Source: Tenacibaculum gallaicum
GTDB taxonomy: Bacteria > Bacteroidota > Bacteroidia > Flavobacteriales > Flavobacteriaceae
Direction of reading: 5' to 3'
NCBI RefSeq assembly: GCF_003387615.1
Contig: NZ_QUNS01000001.1
Coordinates: 660,241-724,240 of the forward strand
Length of the DNA stretch: 64,000 nucleotides
A program made the translations under genes and the position numbers. Shown piece after piece: positions 1 through 7,849 of the stretch. Numbering within the stretch: the first letter of the stretch is position 1; the number at the start of each line of letters is the position of its first letter. The notes under the pieces are model-generated. The model was given only the letters and a program-made list of their open reading frames with translations, had not been told where the DNA came from and did not search any database.

Positions 1-208
1 CACTAATTACTTTGAACCTTCTAAAAAAGACTTTATGTTTAACTATCGAGTGGAAAATTTAGTAGAGTTGCTAGAGGAGTTAAAAGAAAAAGGAGTTACC
101 GTAATGGGTAAAATAGAAGAGTACGATTATGGCAAGTTTGGATGGGTTGTAGATTTAGATGGAAATAAAATTGAACTATGGGAGCCAAAAGACGAAGCTT
201 TTTTATAA
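1..208 (+). CDS. VOC (glyoxalase/bleomycin-resistance fold) protein, C-terminal part
   Basis: The reading frame enters from the left edge and stops with TAA at 206-208. The 68 visible residues include the end of a vicinal-oxygen-chelate domain: a helix with ENLVELLEELKEKG, then GWVVDLDGNKIELWEP, which is the usual last beta-hairpin of the fold where a metal-ligand Glu (in IELWEP) sits. The family covers glyoxalases, dioxygenases and drug-binding proteins, so no substrate can be assigned. The start and about half of the protein are outside the window. A second, unrelated VOC gene lies at 22967-23338. Confidence 0.85.
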   Translation, partial: TNYFEPSKKDFMFNYRVENLVELLEELKEKGVTVMGKIEEYDYGKFGWVVDLDGNKIELWEPKDEAFL

Positions 209-243
209 ATTTAGCACCGTCTAATAAATAAAGAAATAAAAAA

Positions 244-525
244 ATGAATGTAATTGATGAAAATGGGAATACTGTTCCTAATCAAGAAAGTAAACGTGTG
301 TTAGCAGGTGTTTTAGGTATCCTTTTAGGTGTTTTTGGAATTCATAAATTTGTGTTAGGATATACTAAAGAAGGTGTAATAATGTTGTTAATAACTGTCT
401 TAACTTGTGGGATGGGTGGTTTTATAAGTAGCATAATTGGTTTAATAGAAGGAATTATGTATTTAACAAAATCTGATGAGGAGTTTATCGAAACTTATCA
501 AGTAAACCAAAAAGGTTGGTTCTAA
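244..525 (+). CDS. TM2 domain-containing membrane protein
   Basis: This 93-residue protein has a short hydrophilic N-terminus, then two membrane helices (about residues 20-42 and 45-73) joined by a short turn. The motif GVFGIHKFVLGYTKEGVIML is the TM2 domain signature, in which the first helix ends in a conserved F/H-K-F-Y/V-L-G segment. TM2 proteins are small inner-membrane proteins of unknown biochemical role. The ATG at 244 follows an A-rich leader. It lies 35 bases after the VOC gene and 25 bases before the next small gene, so the three may be co-transcribed. Confidence 0.85.
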   Translation: MNVIDENGNTVPNQESKRVLAGVLGILLGVFGIHKFVLGYTKEGVIMLLITVLTCGMGGFISSIIGLIEGIMYLTKSDEEFIETYQVNQKGWF

Positions 526-550
526 ACATTCTTTTTTAATATTCTATACT

Positions 551-769
551 ATGTCTGATGATAAAAACACAAAGGATAACTTATCTAAAGCTAGTGAGTT
601 AGTTGTAAAAACAGGTGAATACTTGGTAGATATAGTAGAAGATGTAAAAGAAAAAGTTGAAGAAATTGTTTCTGATGAAAATGTTCAAAAAGCTAAAGTT
701 AAAGCAAACGAATTAGCTGAAGAAGCAAAAGAAGAACTCAAAGAAACAAAAACCAAAACTTTTTTTTAA
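551..769 (+). CDS. small charged helical protein, unknown function
   Basis: A 72-residue protein very rich in Lys, Glu, Val and Ala with no membrane segment. From about residue 10 it can form one long amphipathic helix with repeated V-K-E/A-K-A spacing, similar in composition to YtxH-like or LEA-like stress proteins and to apolipoprotein-type helices. There are no catalytic residues and no signal peptide. It follows the TM2 gene closely on the same strand and is ended by the hairpin terminator at 796-820. The function is unknown; the composition-based comparison is weak. Confidence 0.7.
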   Translation: MSDDKNTKDNLSKASELVVKTGEYLVDIVEDVKEKVEEIVSDENVQKAKVKANELAEEAKEELKETKTKTFF

Positions 770-795
770 AGACTTTTAGAAAATAAAGATAAAAG

Positions 796-820
796 AAAAG
801 CGCCGATTGGCGCTTTTTTT
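796..820. terminator. bidirectional intrinsic terminator
   Basis: A stem AAAAGCGCC / GGCGCTTTT with loop GATT is followed by a run of T; on the other strand the arm starts with A, so it gives a T run there too. It separates the small + strand gene from the convergent cupin gene. Confidence 0.85.
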
Positions 821-1691
821 ATGATGCAACGTTATTAGCTTTATTTGTTTTAATAATAGCTTGTTTGTTTTTCCAGTCAATCCACTTTTGCCCTTTAATA
901 CGGCGCATAACATTATCTATCGTACGCATAACAAAAAGGTTGTAAACGGCTTTTCCTAAGTTTTTAGGGTTACGAGCAATAGCACGTAAACTCATTGAAA
1001 AACCAGGAGTTAAATAACGCATATAGTGCCAATATCCTTCAGGCATGTACAAAACATTACCATGCTCAAGTTCAGCAACATGACCTTCAGCGTTTTTAAG
1101 TGCAGGCCATTTTTCAAAATCAGGATCGTTAAAATCAATATCTTCACGAGTAATTAACGAATGAGGAATTTTATACAAGAACTTATTTTGTTTTTGGTCA
1201 AACAAAATGCATCTCTTCTTTCCTTCAAAGTGAAAATGAAAAATATTTGCTAAATCAATATCGTAATGCATAAATGTATACGAATCACGTCCTCCAAAAA
1301 ATAGCATTGGTAACCCTTTCATTAAACGTAAACCAAAATCTGGAAAAGTGAAATCTTTTTGTAGTTGTGGAACCTCTTTTAAAACATTCCATAAGAAAAT
1401 TCTAAATTTAGTAGGCTCACGCTTTAGTAAATCTACATACTCACTCATTTTCATGGTTGCATGAGGTTCATTAAAACCATCTTTATAATCTACAGGTCTA
1501 TTATCGTATAAAGGTACAGTTTTATCACCTGCTACTTCTTTCATATAATCTAAAGACCATTTAGAGTATGCTGGCCAATCTTCAATAAAACGTTCAATAA
1601 CCACAGGTTTTTGAGGTTTGAAGTATTTTTTTATGAAGTCTTCTTTAGTAATGGTTTCTACTCTGTCTATTTGTTGCAACTGTAATCCCAT
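819..1691 (-). CDS. cupin-like / JmjC-type Fe(II)-2-oxoglutarate dioxygenase family protein
   Basis: A 290-residue cytosolic protein of the cupin_8 family, related to FIH and JmjC hydroxylases. It begins with the helix and PVVIERFIEDWPAYSKW segment typical of the family. HYDID, at about residue 143, supplies the HxD iron ligands, and GYWHYM at about residue 220 supplies the distal His. Members hydroxylate proteins or small molecules; the target here is unknown. I start it at the ATG of 1689-1691 (MGLQLQQ). An in-frame TTG eight codons upstream lies within a TAACTTTGC -7 promoter box (1712-1720), so it cannot be the start of a transcript from that promoter. Confidence 0.85.
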   Translation of the reverse strand: MGLQLQQIDRVETITKEDFIKKYFKPQKPVVIERFIEDWPAYSKWSLDYMKEVAGDKTVPLYDNRPVDYKDGFNEPHATMKMSEYVDLLKREPTKFRIFLWNVLKEVPQLQKDFTFPDFGLRLMKGLPMLFFGGRDSYTFMHYDIDLANIFHFHFEGKKRCILFDQKQNKFLYKIPHSLITREDIDFNDPDFEKWPALKNAEGHVAELEHGNVLYMPEGYWHYMRYLTPGFSMSLRAIARNPKNLGKAVYNLFVMRTIDNVMRRIKGQKWIDWKNKQAIIKTNKANNVAS

Positions 1692-1711
1692 ACATTCAAT
1701 TTTTTCGAGAA

Positions 1712-1720
1712 GCAAAGTTA
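1712..1720 (-). promoter_or_regulatory. Bacteroidota -7 box (TAACTTTGC) of the cupin gene
   Basis: On the minus strand the sequence TAACTTTGC matches the TAnnTTTG consensus. It stands about 20 bases before the ATG at 1691. No TTG of the -33 class is seen at the usual 17-23 base spacing, so the call rests on the -7 box alone. Confidence 0.5.
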
Positions 1721-1772
1721 ATAAATTGTTACGACGTTTTTTTGAGTTAACAATGTTAAAAAATAATAGAGT

Positions 1773-4301
1773 TTAAAAACTAATTCTAAAGCTAAGGTTT
1801 GGAGTAAAGGGGAGTGAGTACGTATTTATTTCCTTTGCTTTGTTACTGTTGCTTTCATCAAGAACATAGTACGTGTTTATTGTGTTTTTTCTATTGGTAA
1901 CATTGGTAAAGCCAATTCTTATAGTAGATTTTAGATCTTCTGAAAGATTAAAGTTATAGCTCCCAGAAGCATTGATTCTGAAGAAATTTGGATGCCTTTC
2001 TTTGTTAGGAGTGTCATAATTTACTATAGTTTTGTTACCGTCTTGTATTGTTTCATTATCTTTTATGGGTTTAGTATGCGGCGTACCTGATCGTAAAATA
2101 GCTCCAAGAGAGAATTTGATGTTGTTGGTAATATCATAGTTTATAGCACTACTAAAAGAATGTGTAATATCTAAACTACTAGGAAAGGTGTTAGGTGTAA
2201 AGGTTTTAAAAGTATAGTTGTTCTCAGCAAAAGTGTAACTCAACCAACTACTAAATTTTTTAGTTTTTTTATTAATTAAAAATTCAATGCCTTTTACTTT
2301 ATAATTTCCTATAGAATTTAAAGTTTGTATATTGTTATAAAAACCTTGATTAGCAACAGTTATTCCATTAACAAACTTATAAAACCCTGTAATGTCTATT
2401 TGTAAGTTATTTTTAGAGTATTCTGCTCCAAAAGACAATTGCTTACTTTTAATAATTGGAGTTTTATTGTTGTCAGCCAAAACCCATCTTCTTTTTTCTA
2501 TGCCTAAAAAGTTGTCTTGAAAATCTATCTTCTGTGCAGTTGTTTGATTTTTAAATTCTCCTTCTAATTTTAAAAATAGACTATTATAAAGTTGTTGTCT
2601 TAAGTTAATCCTTGGTTCTATGATGAGTTTATTAAAATCGTGAAAATAATTAGCACGAAACCCTACTCTAGCATAAGTGTTATTTTTATGATAAACTACC
2701 TCAGAAAAAAGAGCAGTTTTAAGTAAAACTTCTTTTACAGATTTAGAAAAGTCAGGAGCATTAACAGTTGTCTTATTAGCAATACCTATTTCATTAAAAA
2801 TAGCACCATTAGTAAGTTGAAAAACATCTGAAAAATAATGATTAGTAATAAATCTAATTTCAGATTCTAAAACATTATTAAACTGAGTTTGAAATTGATC
2901 AGTTTCTCTATTAAAGTCTGATGAATTTATTTTGTAATCTGAAATAAAAGTAGAGAATTCTGTAGAAAATTTGGATGACCAATTAGCACTCCAGCTAATA
3001 TTTGCTCCAATATTTTCCTGTTTTAAATTGCTATTTTCTTCTATAGTTGCCTCATTGTTTGTATACTCTTCTGTATACTCTAAGTTATTTTTGATGTTTA
3101 TTAAGTTCGCTCTCAATACATGATTTTGATTTATATCATACAATATTTTAAAAGAATAATCATAAAAATAGAAATCGGTTGAAGCTTTATTTTCTTTGTT
3201 AGAAGCTATAGAGTTTTCTTGAAAACTTCTACTAAAATATTTGTCATAAGTAGGAGTATCAAAAAAATCGGTATAAGATCTTCTTGCTGAAGTATGAACT
3301 TCCAGTTTTTTAGTTATGGGAACTTGTACAAAAGCATCTGCACTTAGTAAATTAAAACCAGCACCACCAGAAAATGTATCCGTAATTTTGTTGTTTGTTT
3401 GCATGTTTACAGTACTTGAAACACCATCGCTAAATTTTGTACTTGTACCATTTTTGGTCACTGTAGCTTTTTCAGTTAAATACGGATTATACGCAGAGAT
3501 TAGACCAAAAAAATGACTTGTGTGATACATTTTAATTCCATCCCAAAGCATTAAGTTTTGATCATTTGTTCCTCCTCGAACATTGATGTTCGATACACTT
3601 TCATTCACACTTTCTACACCAGGAAGTACTTTGATAGTTTTTAAAATATCGGGTTCTATTAAACCTGGAAGAATCCCAAATTTTTTAGTTTTTAAAACAG
3701 TACTTCCATCAATGTTTTTTTGAAGACCAGAAGTTAAAAAATTAGGAATAATTACTTCTGATAATTGCTCTGATAAACTTTCTAGATAAATTTCTTTACA
3801 CAAGTTTTGAGAGAATAAATTTTTGGCTGTTAGTGTAACAGGTTTGTATCCGATATAAGAAATAGTAATGTTTACATTCACAGGGACTGAGTTAATATTG
3901 AATTCACCATTATTATCAGATGTAGTCCCACTATTAGTGTTATTAACTAAAATAGTTGCTAAAACCAATGGTTCAAGTGTGTTACTGTCTACTATTGTTC
4001 CACAAATAGGAATTTTCTTTTCCAAGTATGATATAGTAATAAACCGATTATCTAAAAGTTTAAAATTAAAAATGGTAACAGACTCTAAGTAACTTATAGT
4101 TTCAGATAAAGATAAAGTATTATCAGGTTTTGTAATGTATACATTTTCTAAATCCCTATCAGAATAAGTAAAGGTTACCTCATGTTTTTTTTCAATTTCA
4201 ACTAAGACATCTTTCAGTAAAATTTTGGTAATAATGTCCTGTGCCTTGATAGCAAAGGGAAATAGGAAGAGAAATAAAAAAGTAGTTTTTTTATTGACCA
4301 T
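1773..4301 (-). CDS. TonB-dependent receptor with STN signalling domain (FecA-like transducer)
   Basis: An 842-residue outer-membrane receptor. A signal peptide ends near AIKA-Q (residue 20). It is followed by an STN (secretin/TonB N-terminal) signalling domain at about 27-95, a carboxypeptidase-regulatory-like domain at about 97-180 (ICGTIVDSNTLEPLVLATI), a plug at about 200-300 (LPGVESVNESVSNINVRGG), and a large beta-barrel ending in a terminal Phe. STN domains in FecA-type receptors contact the FecR anti-sigma factor in the periplasm, so the receptor probably both imports a ligand and reports its presence. The gene overlaps the end of fecR by 11 bases, indicating translational coupling. 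No SusD partner is adjacent. The ligand is unknown. Confidence 0.93.
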   Translation of the reverse strand: MVNKKTTFLFLFLFPFAIKAQDIITKILLKDVLVEIEKKHEVTFTYSDRDLENVYITKPDNTLSLSETISYLESVTIFNFKLLDNRFITISYLEKKIPICGTIVDSNTLEPLVLATILVNNTNSGTTSDNNGEFNINSVPVNVNITISYIGYKPVTLTAKNLFSQNLCKEIYLESLSEQLSEVIIPNFLTSGLQKNIDGSTVLKTKKFGILPGLIEPDILKTIKVLPGVESVNESVSNINVRGGTNDQNLMLWDGIKMYHTSHFFGLISAYNPYLTEKATVTKNGTSTKFSDGVSSTVNMQTNNKITDTFSGGAGFNLLSADAFVQVPITKKLEVHTSARRSYTDFFDTPTYDKYFSRSFQENSIASNKENKASTDFYFYDYSFKILYDINQNHVLRANLINIKNNLEYTEEYTNNEATIEENSNLKQENIGANISWSANWSSKFSTEFSTFISDYKINSSDFNRETDQFQTQFNNVLESEIRFITNHYFSDVFQLTNGAIFNEIGIANKTTVNAPDFSKSVKEVLLKTALFSEVVYHKNNTYARVGFRANYFHDFNKLIIEPRINLRQQLYNSLFLKLEGEFKNQTTAQKIDFQDNFLGIEKRRWVLADNNKTPIIKSKQLSFGAEYSKNNLQIDITGFYKFVNGITVANQGFYNNIQTLNSIGNYKVKGIEFLINKKTKKFSSWLSYTFAENNYTFKTFTPNTFPSSLDITHSFSSAINYDITNNIKFSLGAILRSGTPHTKPIKDNETIQDGNKTIVNYDTPNKERHPNFFRINASGSYNFNLSEDLKSTIRIGFTNVTNRKNTINTYYVLDESNSNKAKEINTYSLPFTPNLSFRISF

Positions 4302-5202
4302 TCTTGTAAATAGTAATTCTTTTTTCTTCTATTTTATATGATAATTGTAAAGGAATTGTAACTGCTTGCAAAGCTACATTTATGTCTTTATGGGTAAAAC
4401 CACCTGTATAAAGTTGTTCTAAATTAACACCCTTAGTTTTTATAACATAACCATATTGGTTTTGTAAATCGTCTAGCACAAATTGTAAAGGAGTACTTTT
4501 AAAATTAGACTCATCTTGTAACCAAGATTTATTATTAATATTAAAAGTATTTAAAGTGTCAATTTTACCATTTATAACTTTAAATATTTTCCTCTTAGCT
4601 AATTTAATTAGTGAGTTGTTATAGTTTACACTAACTAAACCTTCGTAGGTTTTTACTTCAAAATAATTATTTCTTTCTTTAACATTAAATTGGGTTCCTA
4701 AAACAGTAATTTTTCCAACAGAAGTATTTACGGTAAAAGATTTTCCTTTTTTGACTTTAAAAAAGGCTTCTCCTTTAAGTTGTATGTCTCTACTGTTTTT
4801 CCAATCCTTTTTGTTGAAAGATACAGTAGAATTTGCATTTAAAATCACTTCAGATTCGTCTGGTAAGTTAAAGGTTTTTGTTTCTGCATATTGCGTACTA
4901 AAGTTTACTGAATTATTGAAAAGTAAGAAATAAGAAGAAACTAGTAAAACAATAACTGCGGCAGCATATTTATAAAAGTTCTTGTAGTTTAATGGAACAA
5001 CCTTGCTTTTTTTAGTAGTATTTTTTTTCAATTCAAACTCTTTAAAAGCCTTTTCAATATCCACTTTAGGAGTTTCTATGTGAGAAGAGTAATGCGCTAT
5101 TTTTTCAAGATTTTTAAAGTTTTTATCTTGTTTTAATAGAGACAGTTCTTCATCAGAGATTTCTCCGTTTAACCATTTTAATATGTATTGTTCATCTTTC
5201 AT
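4291..5202 (-). CDS. fecR: FecR-family anti-sigma factor
   Basis: A 303-residue single-pass inner-membrane protein. The N-terminal cytoplasmic part (ILKWLNGEISDEELSLL) is the anti-sigma segment. One membrane helix lies at about 83-97 (YAAAVIVLLVSSYFLLF). The periplasmic FecR domain follows (TFNLPDESEVILNANSTVSF, then GEAFFKVKK and VLGTQFNV), and a C-terminal DUF4974-like segment contacts the receptor STN domain in this family. Its role is to hold or activate the ECF sigma factor encoded just upstream. It lies 49 bases after the sigma gene, and that gap contains a putative ECF promoter at 5220-5250. It overlaps the receptor gene by 11 bases. Confidence 0.93.
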   Translation of the reverse strand: MKDEQYILKWLNGEISDEELSLLKQDKNFKNLEKIAHYSSHIETPKVDIEKAFKEFELKKNTTKKSKVVPLNYKNFYKYAAAVIVLLVSSYFLLFNNSVNFSTQYAETKTFNLPDESEVILNANSTVSFNKKDWKNSRDIQLKGEAFFKVKKGKSFTVNTSVGKITVLGTQFNVKERNNYFEVKTYEGLVSVNYNNSLIKLAKRKIFKVINGKIDTLNTFNINNKSWLQDESNFKSTPLQFVLDDLQNQYGYVIKTKGVNLEQLYTGGFTHKDINVALQAVTIPLQLSYKIEEKRITIYKNGQ

Positions 5203-5219
5203 TTTGTGCTTAACTAACT

Positions 5220-5250
5220 TTTAGACAATAAAGAAGTAAATTTCCCTACC
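5220..5250 (-). promoter_or_regulatory. putative ECF-sigma promoter upstream of fecR
   Basis: On the minus strand GGTAGGG (5244-5250) is followed after exactly 18 bases by TCTAAA (5220-5225). The same two blocks with the same 18-base gap occur upstream of the divergent lipoprotein gene (5808-5838). Both copies are preceded by AAA, and TCTAAA is preceded by T and followed by AG or GG. The spacing fits -35 and -10 elements of an ECF sigma factor. The predicted start of transcription is about 10 bases before fecR. The match is direct observation; the role is inferred. Confidence 0.6.
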
Positions 5251-5251
5251 T

Positions 5252-5761
5252 TTACAATAATTCTATTTTTGATCTCAATTTTTTTAATGCTGAAGACATC
5301 CTTTTTTCAACGGCTTTTTGCGAGATATTTAGTAACTCAGCAATTTCTCGATATTTTTTACCATCTATTCTATTCATTAAAAAAACTTCTCGCTCAGCTT
5401 CTGTTAAGTTTTCAATAGCATTTTTTAGTTTGTTTTTAAATTCTTCTTCCTCTAATAAATACTCCGGACTCTGATTATTTATGTCTAAATAAGGAGTGTT
5501 TTTAGCATAGTTTAAAACAACTTTTTCATGCTTTAATTTATTTAAAAAAAGGTTGTTTACACTGGTAAATAAGTACGATTTTGCTTTTTCATATGATATT
5601 TCAGCACATTTTTCCCACATTTTTAAAAAAGCTTCTTGTATTAAATCTAGGGCAGTATCTTTATCATTAGATTTATAAGATGAGAAGTTGGTAACGAATT
5701 GAATATTAGATTTATAAAATTCATTAAAGTCTTCCTCATTACACAGTGATTTTTTAGTCAT
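5252..5761 (-). CDS. RNA polymerase ECF-type sigma-70 factor
   Basis: A 169-residue sigma factor containing only regions 2 and 4, as in the extracytoplasmic-function class. Region 2 includes LDLIQEAFLKMWEK at about residues 39-52. Region 4 includes the helix-turn-helix YREIAELLNISQKAVEKRMS at about 137-156, followed by ALKKLR. It starts at ATG 5759-5761. FecR and the STN-bearing receptor genes follow on the same strand, so this is the sigma of a FecI-FecR-FecA type relay. It probably drives the two matching promoters at 5220-5250 and 5808-5838. Its own promoter is unclear; TACCTTTG at 5804-5811 on the minus strand could serve but overlaps the divergent element. Confidence 0.93.
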   Translation of the reverse strand: MTKKSLCNEEDFNEFYKSNIQFVTNFSSYKSNDKDTALDLIQEAFLKMWEKCAEISYEKAKSYLFTSVNNLFLNKLKHEKVVLNYAKNTPYLDINNQSPEYLLEEEEFKNKLKNAIENLTEAEREVFLMNRIDGKKYREIAELLNISQKAVEKRMSSALKKLRSKIELL

Positions 5762-5807
5762 ATGAATGCTTTTATAGAGTTAAAATAGAAAAAAAATCGA
5801 AAACAAA

Positions 5808-5838
5808 GGTAGGGTAAAACGATTTATAGTTTTCTAAA
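5808..5838 (+). promoter_or_regulatory. putative ECF-sigma promoter of the divergent lipoprotein operon
   Basis: GGTAGGG (5808-5814), an 18-base gap and TCTAAA (5833-5838) repeat the arrangement found upstream of fecR. The expected start of transcription is near 5845, ahead of both possible ATG codons of the lipoprotein (5863 and 5890). Confidence 0.6.
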
Positions 5839-5889
5839 GGACAGAAAGAGCTCAAAAAACAAATGTTTAAAAAATTAAAATTTATTAAG

Positions 5890-6942
5890 ATGAAAACGAT
5901 AAAAATATTAACCATAATTGCATTAACTACTTTAACAATTTTTACTTCATGTCAATCGGAAGAAAATGAACAAGTAGGTACAAATCCAAATGCAAATACC
6001 CCAACTTCTGAAACGGCAAAGAAGTATAAAAGAACAGGTATGAACGATGGATCGGAAGATGATTTTTTAGATGGAAATTCATGTGCTGAGTTATTGTTTC
6101 CAGTGACAGCAACTGTAAATGGTAAAGAAATAACAATTATAAATGAACTAGACTATAGTTTAGTTCTTGAAATAATGGACGAGTTTAATGATGATGATGA
6201 TACCGTAGTTTTTAATTTTCCAATAACAGTAAAGTTAAATAACTATACAGAAGTAACTATTACTTCACAAACAGAATTGGAAGAATTAAACAGAAAATGT
6301 GATGAAGCATCAGATGAAATGGAAGATGCTATCTCTTGTGCAAAAATAGAATTCCCAATATCAATGCTAACTTATGATGTTAACTTAGAACAAACAGGTG
6401 CTGTTGTAATCGAATCGGAAAAACAATTGTACAACTTTGTAGATAGCTTAGATTCAAACGAGTTGTTCTCTGTGAAGTATCCAATAACTATAACTTTAAG
6501 TAATGGTAGTTCTGTGGAAATTAATAGTGATTCTGAATTTGAAGATGCTGTTGAAGAGTGTGCTTCTTATGAAGAAGAAGAGGAAGCAGCTGAAGAAGCA
6601 GCTGACGAATTAGAAACCCTTATAAGTAAAGCTAAATTTAAGATAGAAAGCTTTATTGAAGCTGGAGTAGAAAAGGCAGAAGAATACGCTGCATATACTA
6701 TAGAGTTTACAAATGAAGGGAAATTAATAGCGAGAAATATTGTAAACACAAGTTTAGAAAACATTGAAGGTGAATATGATGTGGAGTCGGATACAAGAGT
6801 GTTGTTAGAAGTAGAGTTTGAAAACGGAACAGTTGTAAGTGCTTTAAATAATGAATGGGTTGTAACTACTTATACAAGTACTTTGTTAACATTACAAAGT
6901 AAAACAGATACTTCTTTAACGTTAACATTTAAAAAGATATAA
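5890..6942 (+). CDS. acidic surface lipoprotein with a duplicated Cys-bounded domain
   Basis: I start this at ATG 5890, giving 350 residues with a compact lipoprotein signal peptide (MKTIKILTIIALTTLTIFTSC); ATG 5863 would add nine basic residues. After the lipidated Cys come Gln, Ser, Glu, Glu, resembling the flavobacterial lipoprotein export signal. Two tandem units of about 75 residues follow. Unit 1 starts CAELLFPVTATVNG and ends ELEELNRKC; unit 2 starts CAKIEFPISMLTYD and ends FEDAVEEC. Both carry a shared middle segment, FPITVKLNNYTEVTI or YPITITLSNGSSVEI. A Glu/Ala-rich helix and a beta-rich C-terminal domain follow. I do not recognise the family. It lies behind a putative ECF promoter, divergent from the sigma gene, and heads a three-gene group. 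Confidence 0.8.
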   Translation: MKTIKILTIIALTTLTIFTSCQSEENEQVGTNPNANTPTSETAKKYKRTGMNDGSEDDFLDGNSCAELLFPVTATVNGKEITIINELDYSLVLEIMDEFNDDDDTVVFNFPITVKLNNYTEVTITSQTELEELNRKCDEASDEMEDAISCAKIEFPISMLTYDVNLEQTGAVVIESEKQLYNFVDSLDSNELFSVKYPITITLSNGSSVEINSDSEFEDAVEECASYEEEEEAAEEAADELETLISKAKFKIESFIEAGVEKAEEYAAYTIEFTNEGKLIARNIVNTSLENIEGEYDVESDTRVLLEVEFENGTVVSALNNEWVVTTYTSTLLTLQSKTDTSLTLTFKKI

Positions 6943-7051
6943 AGATTTCTTAAATTCATTGATTTTGAAACTTTATGGCTACTCTAGTAGTAGCCTAAGG
7001 TTTTAAAAACCAACGATATTAAAATTACGTAAGTAAGATAAAGGAATAATA

Positions 7052-7825
7052 ATGAGAAAAGAGTTTTTTACAGTTTTACTATTTAGTGTTTTGCTTTGGG
7101 CGTGTTCTGCAGAAAATGAATCAATAATTAATGATGATGTTGAGGTTGTAAAAGAGAATAGAAAACCTACAGGAGCATCAGCAAATGATTTGTTATCAGA
7201 CAATATTTATAAAAAAATGATTGTAGAGCTAGTTTATGTTGAAGGTTTTGAGCCTACAGAAGAAGCAAAGAATAATTTTAAAAGCTTTATTGAAGAAAGA
7301 ACTTTTAAATCAAACGGAGTAGAATTATATACGAAATCAATACCTGCTACAGGAAGAGAAGTATATACAATCAACGATGTTGTAGCGATTGAGAACCAGT
7401 ATAGGACTTATTACAATACATCAAATACTATAGCTGTTTGGGCATTGTTTGTAAATGGTAAATCTTCAAAAGATTCCGACTCTTCTTTTGTTTTAGGTAC
7501 TGCATATTATAATACGTCATTTGTGATTTTTGAAGAAACTATTAGAGAACTAAGTAACGGTACATTTGAACCAGAAAGAAGTTTGTTAGAATCTAGTGTA
7601 ATTCATCACGAATTCGGACATATTTTAGGGCTTACAAATTTAGGAACACCTTTACAGTCGAATCATGAAGATGCAGATCATCCAAAACATTGTAATGAAG
7701 AAAATTGTTTAATGTATTGGGCAGCAGAAACTAGCCAAGGTATTGGAAATTTATTTTCAACAAATCAAATTCCGAAACTAGATAGCCAATGTATATCAGA
7801 TTTACAAGCTAATGGAGGAAGGTAG
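7052..7825 (+). CDS. zinc metalloprotease lipoprotein (metzincin-like)
   Basis: A 257-residue lipoprotein: the signal peptide ends LLWAC with Cys18 as the lipidation site, followed by Ser-Ala-Glu-Asn-Glu. The zinc site is HEFGH at residues 186-190, continued as ILGLTNLG. Metzincins have HExxHxxGxxH or, in snapalysins, an Asp as third ligand; here Asn196 is at that position, so the third ligand may be a later His or Asp in the NHEDADHPKHC segment. Three late Cys residues (in HCNEENC and QC) may form disulfides. A 'membrane metalloprotease' of this type is common in Flavobacteriia. It lies 109 bases after the duplicated-domain lipoprotein and 24 bases before the barrel gene. Confidence 0.85.
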   Translation: MRKEFFTVLLFSVLLWACSAENESIINDDVEVVKENRKPTGASANDLLSDNIYKKMIVELVYVEGFEPTEEAKNNFKSFIEERTFKSNGVELYTKSIPATGREVYTINDVVAIENQYRTYYNTSNTIAVWALFVNGKSSKDSDSSFVLGTAYYNTSFVIFEETIRELSNGTFEPERSLLESSVIHHEFGHILGLTNLGTPLQSNHEDADHPKHCNEENCLMYWAAETSQGIGNLFSTNQIPKLDSQCISDLQANGGR

Positions 7826-7849
7826 AGTAATAAAATTGAATCGATAAAA

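Noticed and set aside
1689..1715. Longer cupin gene starting at TTG 1715
   Set aside because: The TTG is inside the TAACTTTGC promoter box; the ATG at 1691 gives the usual family N-terminus.
5804..5811. TACCTTTG on the minus strand as housekeeping promoter of the sigma gene
   Set aside because: Its bases belong to the AAAGGTAGGG block shared by both ECF elements, so the match may be a by-product; kept only as a possibility.
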